Source: CAYSFW01 sp964620675
Lineage (GTDB): Bacteria; Pseudomonadota; Gammaproteobacteria; UWMA-0217
DNA: 64,000 bases
Reading direction: 5' to 3'
Assembly (NCBI GenBank): GCA_964620675.1
Contig: CAZUJU010000005.1
Location: 1-64,000 of the forward strand
Each line of letters starts with the position of its first letter. Positions within the stretch are counted from its first letter, which is position 1. Below, piece by piece: positions 36,445 through 45,517 of this stretch. The notes beneath the pieces are model-generated. The model saw only the letters and a program-made list of their open reading frames with translations, had not been told where the DNA came from and made no database searches. A program made the position numbers and the translations under genes.

Positions 36445-37227
36445 GTGTACGTGAACAGGCCTGGTATCAACCGAAATAGATCTGGAAGACGGCCTATTTT
36501 TCTTTCGCTCATCGCCATCATGACGGCGTTGGTGATCTCGCTATTAACCGGCGGCGTTTACGCATTCAGCATTGATCATCCTGCAACGATGCCCACAGCC
36601 GGAACTGCTCAGCGTCAGGCTGCCGAATCCCTTGCGCACCCGATGGCAGGGCTTGATGAGGCGCTGGCGTTCCGGGATCTTTACCTCGCAGGCCCAAGCG
36701 CCGAGAGCGTACTACCCGCTATTCAAGCAACGCCAGATTGGACCCTGGGGTTCCTGACCCAGGAAGGTCGAGCACACAATCTTGATCAATCGTTGGTTAC
36801 GCTCGTTGTCGCCCCTTCTGGAATTATTTCGCTCCGCTATAGCGATGCTAGCTGGAATGTGCGAATGACATCGTCGCAAGTTACACAAATTCCGCATCAG
36901 GTATCCGGCGAGACGATCAAACCAGCTGTCTTTATCTGGTTGATGGCGGCCGGGGTGGTTGCGTCAATCGGCTTGAGCCAATTTACAAGGCGGAACACAG
37001 ATCTCGAAGCGTACGCTTCCTCCATCATTGACTCGCAAGCGGATGAAACACCGCAGGTAACCCAGGTAGTCATTAGTTCCCTACCTATCAATGACGATAC
37101 GCAGCCCGTGGCAGTATGCGTACGGCTGCCCTCCGGTAGAGTCGCCGAAATTCCTTCCAGGTCTGTCGCACGTTTCCCGCGGTTCAAACACGCCAGCTTA
37201 GATCCGGCGCTGCCTCGCTCCGCGTAG
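36445..37227 (+). CDS. Orphan membrane protein of unknown function
   Basis: A 260-residue protein with a membrane helix near the N-terminus (FLSLIAIMTALVISLLTGGVYA, starting after RSGRRP) and a second near residue 155 (FIWLMAAGVVASIGLSQF). About 110 residues between them would lie in the periplasm and the last ~90 in the cytoplasm. No family recognised. Two GTG codons (36445 and 36451) could start it. Less GC-rich than the core genes; it lies in the accessory region. Confidence 0.55.
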   Translation: MYVNRPGINRNRSGRRPIFLSLIAIMTALVISLLTGGVYAFSIDHPATMPTAGTAQRQAAESLAHPMAGLDEALAFRDLYLAGPSAESVLPAIQATPDWTLGFLTQEGRAHNLDQSLVTLVVAPSGIISLRYSDASWNVRMTSSQVTQIPHQVSGETIKPAVFIWLMAAGVVASIGLSQFTRRNTDLEAYASSIIDSQADETPQVTQVVISSLPINDDTQPVAVCVRLPSGRVAEIPSRSVARFPRFKHASLDPALPRSA

Positions 37228-38031
37228 TGGTCGACGCGATTTGTTCTGAAACGCATGCTTTTCGCGGGCAACCGATGCCATAGTATGACCCGCCAGCTAC
37301 GTCGATTTGAAGGGCTTTGCGCTTTCAGAATAATGGGGCTATATGAAGTTTCCCCGCTCTACCTTTAACTTCGGAATGCTGGTGTATACACCCGATATAA
37401 CGCACGCCGCTCCAGTTGAGCGAACCAGCCTTCCACCTCGAGAACCCCAACCTCTCCCGGCGGCGCCGCGCACCGCACCGCGGGCGAAGTCCCACCGCCA
37501 CCGGCAACGAGCTTGTTCATCTCGCCCTGCATCGCCTCGTTGTACTCGCGCAAGGTGACAATCACCGCCCGCGCCTCGGCATCGAACGTCTGCCCCTCTG
37601 TCAGCACAGATGCCCGGTGACCTAAGTTGAGTCGCTTAACCCTTGAGGGGCCATGTATTCGCCCGCGCGCCGCCCACCCAGCACCGGGAGCAGCCGGTCG
37701 AGCCAATCCGCTATCCACTAGGCCGCATCGAAGTCGCTTGGGTCGCCCGGCTCAGTTGAATGGGATTTGCGGCCCCTTCAGGGCGACCCCACAGCTTAAA
37801 TAATACGGCGCTTGCTCTGTCCTGGCTCAATTTCCACCCAGGACGAAAGCCGGCTGTTTCAGCGCCTCGCGGCTTTCGCTTTCCAACGCATCGACGCGAA
37901 CGCTGAGAATTTGCGCGATCGCATTTTCATCGTGGCGAAGCAGGTGTAGCGTTTCTCCGAGAGCGCCGATTTGCGCTCGTCGCGGATCGGCAAAGGCAAT
38001 TGAGCGTTCCCAAACAGGGAGGGAGGCTGAG
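37228..38031. other. Long region with possible gene relics
   Basis: About 800 bases without a gene I can support. Two minus-strand frames have coding-like stretches: 37365-37718 (FDAEARAVIVTLREYNEAMQ) and 37827-38042 (GALGETLHLLRHDENAIAQI). Both are short, lack ribosome sites and resemble no family I know, so they may be relics of older genes. The last 50 bases contain the strong GGGAGGGAGG ribosome site of the cytochrome gene. Confidence 0.35.
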
Positions 38032-39891
38032 ATGCGATACATGACCCGCGTATTTTACTCAATTTTCGCGCTGTTGTGGGTCACTGGATGCGGTGACGGG
38101 GGCGCCCCCGTGAACGGCGGAAGCGCCAGTGCGGTGGGTGGCGATGCGAGTACTCCGCCGGCCGAAGCCACGCTGCCCAGTGTCACACCGCTCGTCGATT
38201 TAACTGCGTTTAATCACGATTGGGGCTCCGTTGGGGTGTTCACGGCGGCGACGCAATGCGCGCAATGCCACTAGGCGCGCCCCGGCGAGGCGGCACTGCG
38301 CCTGCCGTCCGGAGCGGTCGATGGCGAGGATATCAGTCCGTTCACCGAGTGGCGCCACGGGATGATGGCGCACAGTTTCAATGATCCTTACTTTCAGGCC
38401 GTACTCGAAACCGAGTCGATGGATGAGTTTCCAACCCTGGCAGGCCTGATCGAAGACCGCTGTTTGACCTGCCACGCACCGATGGGCCGAGAGAACGCGT
38501 TCAAGTCTAATACCAGGCTGGATGGCGATGGTTTTTATCGCCATGCGCAGGCGCTGCTCGATCCATCAGGGCGCGAAGGGGTCAGTTGCACCTTGTGTCA
38601 CCAGATCGCGGCAACCGAGTTGAATCCTCAAGGCAACGCCGTGGTTGGCGAACAATCGTTCAGCGGGCAGTATAAAATTGGCGCTGCGCGCTTGGTCTAC
38701 GGCCCCTATGACGGCGTCAATCAGCGTCCGATGCAGGCCCAGGTCAATAACACGCCGCGTTATGGACATCAGGTGACGGTATCCAGTCACTGCGCGAGTT
38801 GTCACACCGTGCACACCCCAGTCATGGATGTGAACACCGGCGGGCCTGTGCTGCCGCCGCGGGAATTCCTGGAGCAGGCACCCTACCAGGAATGGGAAAA
38901 CAGCGTGTACGGTCGCGGCACGGACAACGCTCAACCGCAATCCTGCCAGAACTGTCACATGCCAACGCCGGAAAACTACGCCACGGCGATCGTCGCGCGG
39001 CCGCCCGACCAGGTTGAACGCACGCCATTCTTCAGACATCGCTTTATCGGCGGGAATACCTACGCGCTGGAGTTGCTTGAGCACTACCGGGGCGTGCTGG
39101 GGATTCAAGCCAGTTCCTCGGCGGCGGGTTTCGCGGCCAAGGGTGCGGCGACCCGCGCGTTCCTGCGCGATGAGGCGGCGGCGCTCACGTTGCCGCACAT
39201 CGCGGTGGTCGCCAGCGAGCTCGAAATCGATGTCGAGATCTTGAATCGTACCGGGCATAAGTTACCGAGTGCCTACCCCAGTCGACGCGTTTGGCTCCAC
39301 CTCAGGGCGAGCGACGGCGACGGGCGCATTATTTTCGAATCCGGCGCGCCGAACGCGCGGGGCGAACTCTCGATCGATTCAGCGGCAACCCGACTCCAAT
39401 GCTTCGCCAAGATCAAACCGACGGGTTTCGATCATCGTATGTGCTTTGAACCACACCGCGACTGGATCACCGATCCCGCTCAGGTGGCCGTTTATGAAGC
39501 GGTGCTGGGCGATACCAACGGAACGATCACCCACACGCTGCTGTATGCCGATCGCTATTTGAAGGACAACCGGATTCCGCCACGCGGTTTCCACGCCGCC
39601 AACGCGATCGCGGGGACCGAAATCGTGCTTGGTGAGGTCACCGATGCCGATTTCAATGCCGAGGACGCGCAGGGTGGCAGCGGATCTGATCGCGTGCATT
39701 ATCGAATTCCGCTCGGCGCTGCCCGCGGGCCATTCCAGGTCACGGTACGCTTGTTGTACCAAAGCGTTCGGCCCAGCTTCATCGCCGCGCTGCACGGCAA
39801 GGGCGAGCGGGTCACTCGGTTTCGCGCAATGGCAGCACAACGGCCGCCCTTGGTCGAAGAACTTGCGACGGTCACGCGCACCTTGAATTGA
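38032..39891 (+). pseudogene. Pentaheme cytochrome c lipoprotein interrupted by an in-frame TAG
   Basis: The frame from an ATG with a strong ribosome site runs through a lipoprotein signal (SIFALLWVTGC) and the first heme motif CAQCH, hits TAG at 38272-38274, and continues unbroken in the same frame for 539 more codons. The downstream part has four more CxxCH motifs: CLTCH, CTLCH, CASCH and CQNCH. The intended product is therefore a ~619-residue pentaheme lipoprotein for periplasmic electron transfer. Its last ~250 residues are heme-free and beta-rich (VDVEILNRTGHKLPSAYPSR). The TAG sits right after the heme-ligating His and could come from CAG or AAG by one change. A sequencing error, a fresh null allele or readthrough are all open. 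The 509-residue remainder from 38362 has no signal peptide. Confidence 0.8.
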
Positions 39892-39901
39892 ATGCAAGGA
39901 T

Positions 39902-39932
39902 CCGGCGGGCGCGGATTCGTTTCGCCCGCCGG
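39902..39932 (+). terminator. Strong hairpin after the cytochrome gene
   Basis: A perfect 10-bp stem (CCGGCGGGCG / CGCCCGCCGG) with an 11-base loop, ten bases after the stop codon. No T-run follows, but the position and strength suit a transcript end. Confidence 0.55.
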
Positions 39933-40033
39933 GCACTGACGCGTGGAATCGCGCGTGCGAGAATCGCAATTGGCGCCGCGCAGTCAAACCCACTGTGTCA
40001 CGCCAGATTCGTACTGAGCCGTTTCTGACCGTG

Positions 40034-40059
40034 GGCGCCTTCTATCGGGCGCGCCTTTT
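40034..40059 (+). terminator. Weak intrinsic-terminator-like hairpin
   Basis: GGCGC (40034-40038) pairs with GCGCC (40051-40055), followed directly by TTTT. It lies just before the Rhs remnant and could belong to the cytochrome transcript or to a lost gene. Confidence 0.35.
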
Positions 40060-40157
40060 ATGTCAGTCAGGCCCGCGTTATTCGTCACCTCCAAGAAATA
40101 CCCCTCCGGGATCACCGTCGCCTACGCCCGCGATACCGCCGGTCACAGGTCACCGGC

Positions 40158-40471
40158 GTCACAGCATCCAGGACGGCAGCGTGCCCGATCGCGCCTGCGC
40201 CTACGACGGCGCCGATAACATCGCCTCCCTCACCAACGGCTCCGAGGCCCCCGTCTCCGGAACGCCGGTCGCCTTCAACCTGCGCTTCGCCGGACAATAT
40301 TTTGACGCCGAGACCGGCTTGCACGACAACGGGCATCGCTACTACGATCCCAGATCCGGCCGCGACCTCCAGAGCGACCCGATCGGGCTCGCCGGTGGTT
40401 GGAATACCTATGCGTATGCGTTGAGTAATCCGATGCGGTACACGGACTTCAGTGGGCTCGCGCCTCGGTGA
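40158..40471 (+). pseudogene. Rhs core C-terminal remnant
   Basis: The reading frame shows the end of an Rhs/YD-repeat protein: YDGADNIASLTNG, then FAGQYFDAETGLHDNGHRYY, then DPRSGRDLQSDPIGLAGG and YAYALSNPMRYTDFSGLAP, which is the conserved hyperconserved-core ending that normally precedes a variable toxin tip. Here the frame stops two residues after GLAPR, with no toxin domain, and the N-terminal thousands of residues are missing. It is a fragment left by recombination, not a working polymorphic toxin. Confidence 0.85.
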
Positions 40472-41108
40472 CGATCGTCTATGTGCTCGCCCTATTCTTC
40501 GTAAATGCAACTAAATGGGCCAGACCCCCACGCACCGTGCAATCGCCAAACGCCGAGAGATGCACCATTTTCGGCGTGACCCGGCAAAACCGGCGCAGCC
40601 GCGGCGCCTGCTTACGGTGGTGTTTCGTGCGACTCATGTGACTACCCGCAATCCGGCCGCTCGATTCGAGGCATGAGAGCGCCGCCGCGTAGCGCCGCGC
40701 ATGCCTTGAGCGAAGAAATACGCATGGAGGACCGTCCGGGCCCTGGGTGCGCGTGAGGTCGAAGTTATGCAGTTCAGGCGCGACGGCTCAAGGTGCCAGC
40801 AGTTACCCGCAGCGACAACCAGTGGCCGTGTTTTGCATTGGTTAAGTCGAGGTCTCGTTCTCCCAACCGGCGCCCGAGCTTGCCCCGTGAGCGGAGCATA
40901 TTCCAATGGCGTTGTGGCTGGCGCAATGCCAATGACCCTAGGGATTCTTCATTGGCGTTGCAAGACGCGATGCGTGTCTCTGAATTCGCGTAGGCGGTCG
41001 TCCGCGGTTAACCCACCTGCCCGGCTTGACAACGCAGTGTGACTTGCAGGTTCCGTTGCGCATGATTTATGGTGCACCGCGACATGGCTTCAGAGTCGAG
41101 AATGGCGA
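40472..41108. other. Region between the Rhs remnant and the patatin gene
   Basis: About 640 bases without a supported gene. Thirty bases past the Rhs end is AAATGGGCCAGACCCC, which resembles short sequences I associate with REP-type or IS200-like debris; this is a weak impression. Opposing frames at 40634-40906 and 40767-41042 lack family resemblance and overlap each other. The end nearest 41108 should hold the promoter of the patatin operon. Confidence 0.35.
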
Positions 41109-42170
41109 ATGAGCAAAATTATCAAGACTGTTGAGCTGGCCTTACAGGGCGGTGGCGCGCACGGCGCGCTGACCTGGGGTGTGATCGACCGGCTGCTCGA
41201 GGAGCCGGACTTGCAGATCGAAGGCGTCAGCGGTACCAGCGCGGGTGCCATGAATGCGGTGGTGATGGCCGATGGACTCGAAGCCGGTGGCCCCGAAGCC
41301 GCGCGCGAACATCTTGCACGGTTCTGGGAGGCGGTCAGCCTGGCCGCCACCACCAGCCCAATCCAGCGCGATCTGTGGTCTCGTATCAGCGGTGACTGGA
41401 GCCTGGATAACTCTCCGAGCTATCTGTTTTTTGATCACCTGTCGCGGGTTTTCTCGCCTTACGAGCTTAATCCGTTCAACCTCAACCCGTTGCGCGATCT
41501 GGTCAAGGTCAACGTCGATTTCGAGCGGGTGCGCCGCTGCTCCGCGCTCAAGGTTTTCGTTACCGCCACCAACGTGCGCACCGGGCGGCCAAAGATCTTT
41601 CGCTGCCCCGAGCTGAGTGTCGATGCGGTAATGGCGTCGGCGGCATTGCCGTTCATGTTTCAGGCGGTGGAAATCGACGGCGAAGCCTACTGGGACGGCG
41701 GTTACATGGGTAACCCGGCGCTCTTTCCGCTGGTTGACGAGTGTGACGCGCGCGACCTGGTGCTGGTGCAGATCAATCCCTTCTACCGGCCGGAGCTGCC
41801 GCGCACCGCGCGCGAGATCATCAACCGCATGAACGAAATCACCTTCAACGCGAGCCTGGTCAAGGAGCTGCGGGCAATCATGCTGCTCAAGCAGTTGATC
41901 GAGGCCGAAGGACTGGAGCAGGAGCGCTACCGCGACATGCGTCTGCACCGCATCCACGCCGACGAGGATTTGCTCGAGTTACAGGCATCCAGCAAGTTCA
42001 ACGCCGAGTGGCCGTATCTATGTCACTTGCGTGATCTTGGTCGAGCGCGGGCCTCGCGCTGGCTGGAAACGCACTGGAATGATCTTGGCGAGCGCTCCAG
42101 CGTCAGCTTCGACTGGTTGCTAGACGACAGCGTCAAACCCGCGGGCGCGCTCGGAGAAAAGCAATCATGA
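41109..42170 (+). CDS. Patatin-like phospholipase family protein
   Basis: A 353-residue Ser-Asp dyad hydrolase. The oxyanion loop GGGAHG is at residues ~15-20, the nucleophile in GVSGTSAGAMNAVV near 43, and the catalytic Asp in YWDGGYMGNPAL near 200. Its natural substrate is unknown; related proteins act on phospholipids or storage polyester. The gene overlaps the GntP-family permease by four bases (ATGA), so the two are translationally coupled. Lipase-plus-permease pairs of this kind are often near hydroxybutyrate metabolism genes, which makes polyester or hydroxyacid use a possibility, not a conclusion. Confidence 0.9.
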   Translation: MSKIIKTVELALQGGGAHGALTWGVIDRLLEEPDLQIEGVSGTSAGAMNAVVMADGLEAGGPEAAREHLARFWEAVSLAATTSPIQRDLWSRISGDWSLDNSPSYLFFDHLSRVFSPYELNPFNLNPLRDLVKVNVDFERVRRCSALKVFVTATNVRTGRPKIFRCPELSVDAVMASAALPFMFQAVEIDGEAYWDGGYMGNPALFPLVDECDARDLVLVQINPFYRPELPRTAREIINRMNEITFNASLVKELRAIMLLKQLIEAEGLEQERYRDMRLHRIHADEDLLELQASSKFNAEWPYLCHLRDLGRARASRWLETHWNDLGERSSVSFDWLLDDSVKPAGALGEKQS

Positions 42171-43618
42171 TTGGCATGCTCGGTGTTCTGCTTGCACTCG
42201 GCCTGCTGATCTATCTGGCCTATCGGGGCGTCAGCGTGCTTCTGCTCGGCCCGGCGATGGCGCTCATCGCCGGGCTGTTCGCCGCCGGCACGCCTTTGCT
42301 GGCGACCTACACCCAAATCTTCATGAGCTCAGCCGGCGGCTTCATCGTGCAGTTCTTCCCGCTGTTTCTGCTCGGGGCGGTTTTCGGCAAGTTGATGGAC
42401 GACAGCGGTGCGGCAGAGTCCATCGCTCAAGGGATCGTTGCCAAGCTCGGGCAGGCACGAGCGATTCTGGCAGTCGTGCTCGCGTGCGCGGTGCTGACCT
42501 ACGGCGGCGTGTCGCTGTTCGTCGTCGCCTTCGCGGTCTATCCGATCGCGGCCGCGTTGTTTCGTCAGGCGGACATTCCGAAGCGCTTGATTCCGGCGAC
42601 CATCGCGCTGGGCGCCTTCACCTTCACAATGACCGCCTTGCCGGGTACTCCGGCGATCCAGAACGCCATCCCGATGCCGTACTTCAGCACTACGCCGTTT
42701 GCCGCACCGATGCTCGGCGTCATCTCGGCGCTGGTGATGTTCGGACTCGGCCAGTGGTGGTTGTCGCGCCAAGCCGCCCGGGCAAGGATGGCTGGCGAGG
42801 GCTATGGTAGGCATGAAGACGCCCAACCCGCCTTCGACAGGACACAGCGCGAACGCTCATCCGGAGAAGGTTTCGATGTTTTGATGGTGTCGCCAGAGGC
42901 GCCGCCGCGCGCCTTGCCTTCGTTCGCGGTGGCGATTTCACCGGTGGTGCTGGTGATCGTGCTCAACTACGTGTTCAGCGCAATCGTCATTCCAGCGATG
43001 GACACCGCTTATCTCGCGGAGGCCCGCTATGGCGCGACGAACGTCGATTCGGTGCGTGGCGTCTGGGCGATCATCTGCTCGCTGACCATCGCTTGCGTAT
43101 GGCTGCTGGCAATGACCTGGCGCCGCCTGGCCGCGCCGACGCGTTCGCTGGACGATGGTGCCAATGCCTCGGTACTACCGATCTTTAACACCGCAAGCTT
43201 GGTCGGCTTCGGCGCGGTGATCGCGGCACTGCCGGCCTTCGAGCTGATAAAGACCTTGGTCGAATCCATCGGCAGCGGCAATCCGCTGGTATCACTGGCG
43301 TTATCGGTGAATGTGCTGGCCGGGATCACCGGCTCGGCATCGGGCGGCATGAGCATCGCGCTACAGACGCTGGGGGCGGAATACCTCGCCATGGCCGAGA
43401 CGGCGGGCATTGCACCCGAGTTGATGCATCGCGTGACCACAGTGGCCACCGGCGGTCTCGACAGCTTGCCGCACAACGGTGCGGTGGTGACCTTGCTCGC
43501 GATCTGCGGGCTCACTCACCGTGAGGCCTACAAAGACATATTCATGGTCGCGGTGCTGTTCCCGATCATCGCCTTAGTCGTCCTTGTGCTGCTGGGGAGT
43601 GCTTTTGGGGCGTTTTAG
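42167..43618 (+). CDS. GntP-family permease (gluconate/hydroxyacid:H+ symporter type)
   Basis: A 483-residue transporter with about 12-14 hydrophobic segments. Family features are FFPLFLLGAVFGKLMDDSGAAESIA near residue 60, TYGGVSLFVVAFAVYPIAAA, ALPGTPAIQNAIPMPYF, and a late GITGSASGGMSIALQTL followed by GGLDSLPHNGAVVTLLAIC. GntP members import gluconate, fructuronate, glycerate or 3-hydroxybutyrate with protons; the substrate here is not determined. The start overlaps the patatin stop. Confidence 0.92.
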   Translation: MIGMLGVLLALGLLIYLAYRGVSVLLLGPAMALIAGLFAAGTPLLATYTQIFMSSAGGFIVQFFPLFLLGAVFGKLMDDSGAAESIAQGIVAKLGQARAILAVVLACAVLTYGGVSLFVVAFAVYPIAAALFRQADIPKRLIPATIALGAFTFTMTALPGTPAIQNAIPMPYFSTTPFAAPMLGVISALVMFGLGQWWLSRQAARARMAGEGYGRHEDAQPAFDRTQRERSSGEGFDVLMVSPEAPPRALPSFAVAISPVVLVIVLNYVFSAIVIPAMDTAYLAEARYGATNVDSVRGVWAIICSLTIACVWLLAMTWRRLAAPTRSLDDGANASVLPIFNTASLVGFGAVIAALPAFELIKTLVESIGSGNPLVSLALSVNVLAGITGSASGGMSIALQTLGAEYLAMAETAGIAPELMHRVTTVATGGLDSLPHNGAVVTLLAICGLTHREAYKDIFMVAVLFPIIALVVLVLLGSAFGAF

Positions 43619-43856
43619 CGGATCGATATGCCGAGGTTCATTTTCCAGCGGCCCGCCGTGGCACAGCCGACCTGAACGCAGCTGAGTCGCCGCCCCTTCG
43701 CCAATCCGAGCACAGGTAAGGTGTGTTTGAGGCCCGTTCAGCAAGATAGCGCCCGACACCGGGACCGGGAGCTGTTACACCGTAGCGGCCCGCAACCGGG
43801 CACGGCCACCGCCAGCTATTCACCTGGTTCATATCGCGCTATCAGGCCCGCCCCGA

Positions 43857-45500
43857 TCACTCCAGGAGGCCCGGAACCAGCGCGATCAACACCAAGGCCA
43901 GCACTAAAAGCCACAGCACAGTCGCGGTCGTCCAATGTCGCAACCGGCGTTCAATACGAAACGGGTATCGCCGCCGGTCCGTCGGCAGAGAACTGAACCC
44001 TGGGTAGCGCAGTCGCTGAACCTGGGTGTGTAACGATATCGCGAGGCGTTCGATGGGCACGATCAGGTCGCCAGGCGGGATCACGGGTAGACGGCGGTTG
44101 AATTTCGCCGCGAACATCCCCGCCGGCACGGCCAATAACAACGGGAGTAACGCGGATGCGTAAGCCGCAGTTTCTGGCCACGCTGGCCGGCCCCATTCGG
44201 CAACCAAGAGAACCCCCGTCAGTAGCAAGAGCCAAGGTATGTTGACGCCAGCGACAGTACCCTCGCCCGTCTTGTGGGCGGCCAACCATAGCAAGCGCGC
44301 CATCAACAGCGCCGTGCCGGTGGCGGCGAGTGGCAGCAACCACGCCAGAACAGCGGGCCAGGGCGGTGACAGCTGAACCAACGCCGCCTTGAGGCCCATC
44401 TTGGCGAACATACCACTGGTAAGCGGCGCGCCAGCCAACGCGAGCGCCGGCAGCGCCAGCCCGGCGAGAATCCAGGGGCGCCCGCCATGCATTCGAACCA
44501 GTCCGGCGCCGAGAAACAGCGCGCTCTTGGCCAATGCATGATGGAAAGCGTAAGCAAGAATCGCCGGTCCTAACCACGGCCAAAGCTCCGGCGCCACCAA
44601 ACCGGCACCGACTCCCAGGCTGAGAAAACCCATTTGACTCACGCTGGAGTACGCCAACAGCACCTTGAGATCGCGTTGCACCACACCCAGCGCAACACCG
44701 AAAAACATCGCTGCGATCCCGAGAACCATCAATGCGCTGCCCCCCGCGGGCATGACGACCTCACCGATTGGCAGAAAGCGCAGCCAACCGAGGACACCGG
44801 CCTTCAGCATCACGCCGGACAACACGGCACTGGCGGGCACTGGGGCAACCGGATGGGCCAATGGCAACCACAGGTGCAACAAGGGCAGCCCGGTCTTGAT
44901 ACCGAATCCGACGATCAGCAACCCCGCCGCCATGGCGGAAATCGGCGTCGACACGAGGTCGTCGAACCGCGCGCTGTCGATCGCCCCGGCCCTGATCGCA
45001 ATTCCAGCGAACAGCATCACCTCCCCGACCATCGCCATGCTGAGGTAAACACGCCCCGCGCGCCGCGCCGCGTCGTCACCGCGGTGAACCACCAACCCGT
45101 AGGCGGCGAAGGTCATCAGGGCAAACAATAGGTAAAAACTCACAACGTCCTGGGCCAGGCAAAGACCAAGACTCCCGGCCTCAGCGCCAAGAAAGTAGAC
45201 CCAAAACCGGACCCGCGCCCGATCAGAACGCAACCAACCGCGCGCGAACCAGCCTGCCAACCACCAGACGAAGGCCGTGAACAAGAGAAATGTGCGTCCG
45301 GTCGAATCCAGCCCCAGGGTCGTACCGAGCAACACCCCAGGCAACTCAAGGCGCGCATCGGGCGGAGCGCCAAGGGCAAGGATCAACGCCGGGATCGGCG
45401 CCGTCGGAGCCAGTCGCTCCGCCACCGCGCGCAGTCGCGGCAGTCCCAGCAGCACAATCACCAACCAGGGGGCGAGCAGTGGTAGGAGCAGCGCGTACAT
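43857..45500 (-). CDS. Mrp/NuoM-like antiporter subunit 1 (TM5 Glu replaced by Ala)
   Basis: A 547-residue proton_antipo_M protein, last gene of the operon. It has about 14 membrane helices plus a C-terminal extension with one final helix (TATVLWLLVLALVLIALVPG). The TM7/8 lysines are kept in GFGIKTGLPLLHLWLP and SGVMLKAGVLGW. The TM5 motif reads FYLLFALMTF, with Ala127 where the operon's third subunit has the conserved Glu of FFIFYELLT. In complex I and Mrp this Glu pairs with the TM7 Lys for proton transfer. It is clearly a paralogue of the neighbouring subunit 2. It probably conducts ions differently or plays a structural role; this is inference. Confidence 0.88.
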   Translation of the reverse strand: MYALLLPLLAPWLVIVLLGLPRLRAVAERLAPTAPIPALILALGAPPDARLELPGVLLGTTLGLDSTGRTFLLFTAFVWWLAGWFARGWLRSDRARVRFWVYFLGAEAGSLGLCLAQDVVSFYLLFALMTFAAYGLVVHRGDDAARRAGRVYLSMAMVGEVMLFAGIAIRAGAIDSARFDDLVSTPISAMAAGLLIVGFGIKTGLPLLHLWLPLAHPVAPVPASAVLSGVMLKAGVLGWLRFLPIGEVVMPAGGSALMVLGIAAMFFGVALGVVQRDLKVLLAYSSVSQMGFLSLGVGAGLVAPELWPWLGPAILAYAFHHALAKSALFLGAGLVRMHGGRPWILAGLALPALALAGAPLTSGMFAKMGLKAALVQLSPPWPAVLAWLLPLAATGTALLMARLLWLAAHKTGEGTVAGVNIPWLLLLTGVLLVAEWGRPAWPETAAYASALLPLLLAVPAGMFAAKFNRRLPVIPPGDLIVPIERLAISLHTQVQRLRYPGFSSLPTDRRRYPFRIERRLRHWTTATVLWLLVLALVLIALVPGLLE

Positions 45501-45517
45501 GCTGCGGCTCGCCTACG

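Noticed and set aside
40500..40525. AAATGGGCCAGACCCC as a REP or IS200-type signature
   Set aside because: Only one short copy and no adjoining Y1 transposase or inverted partner, so it is not reported as a feature.
41109..43618. Reading the patatin/GntP pair as a defence system (patatin effectors occur in CBASS)
   Set aside because: There is no cyclase or sensor gene nearby, and coupling to a permease fits metabolism better.
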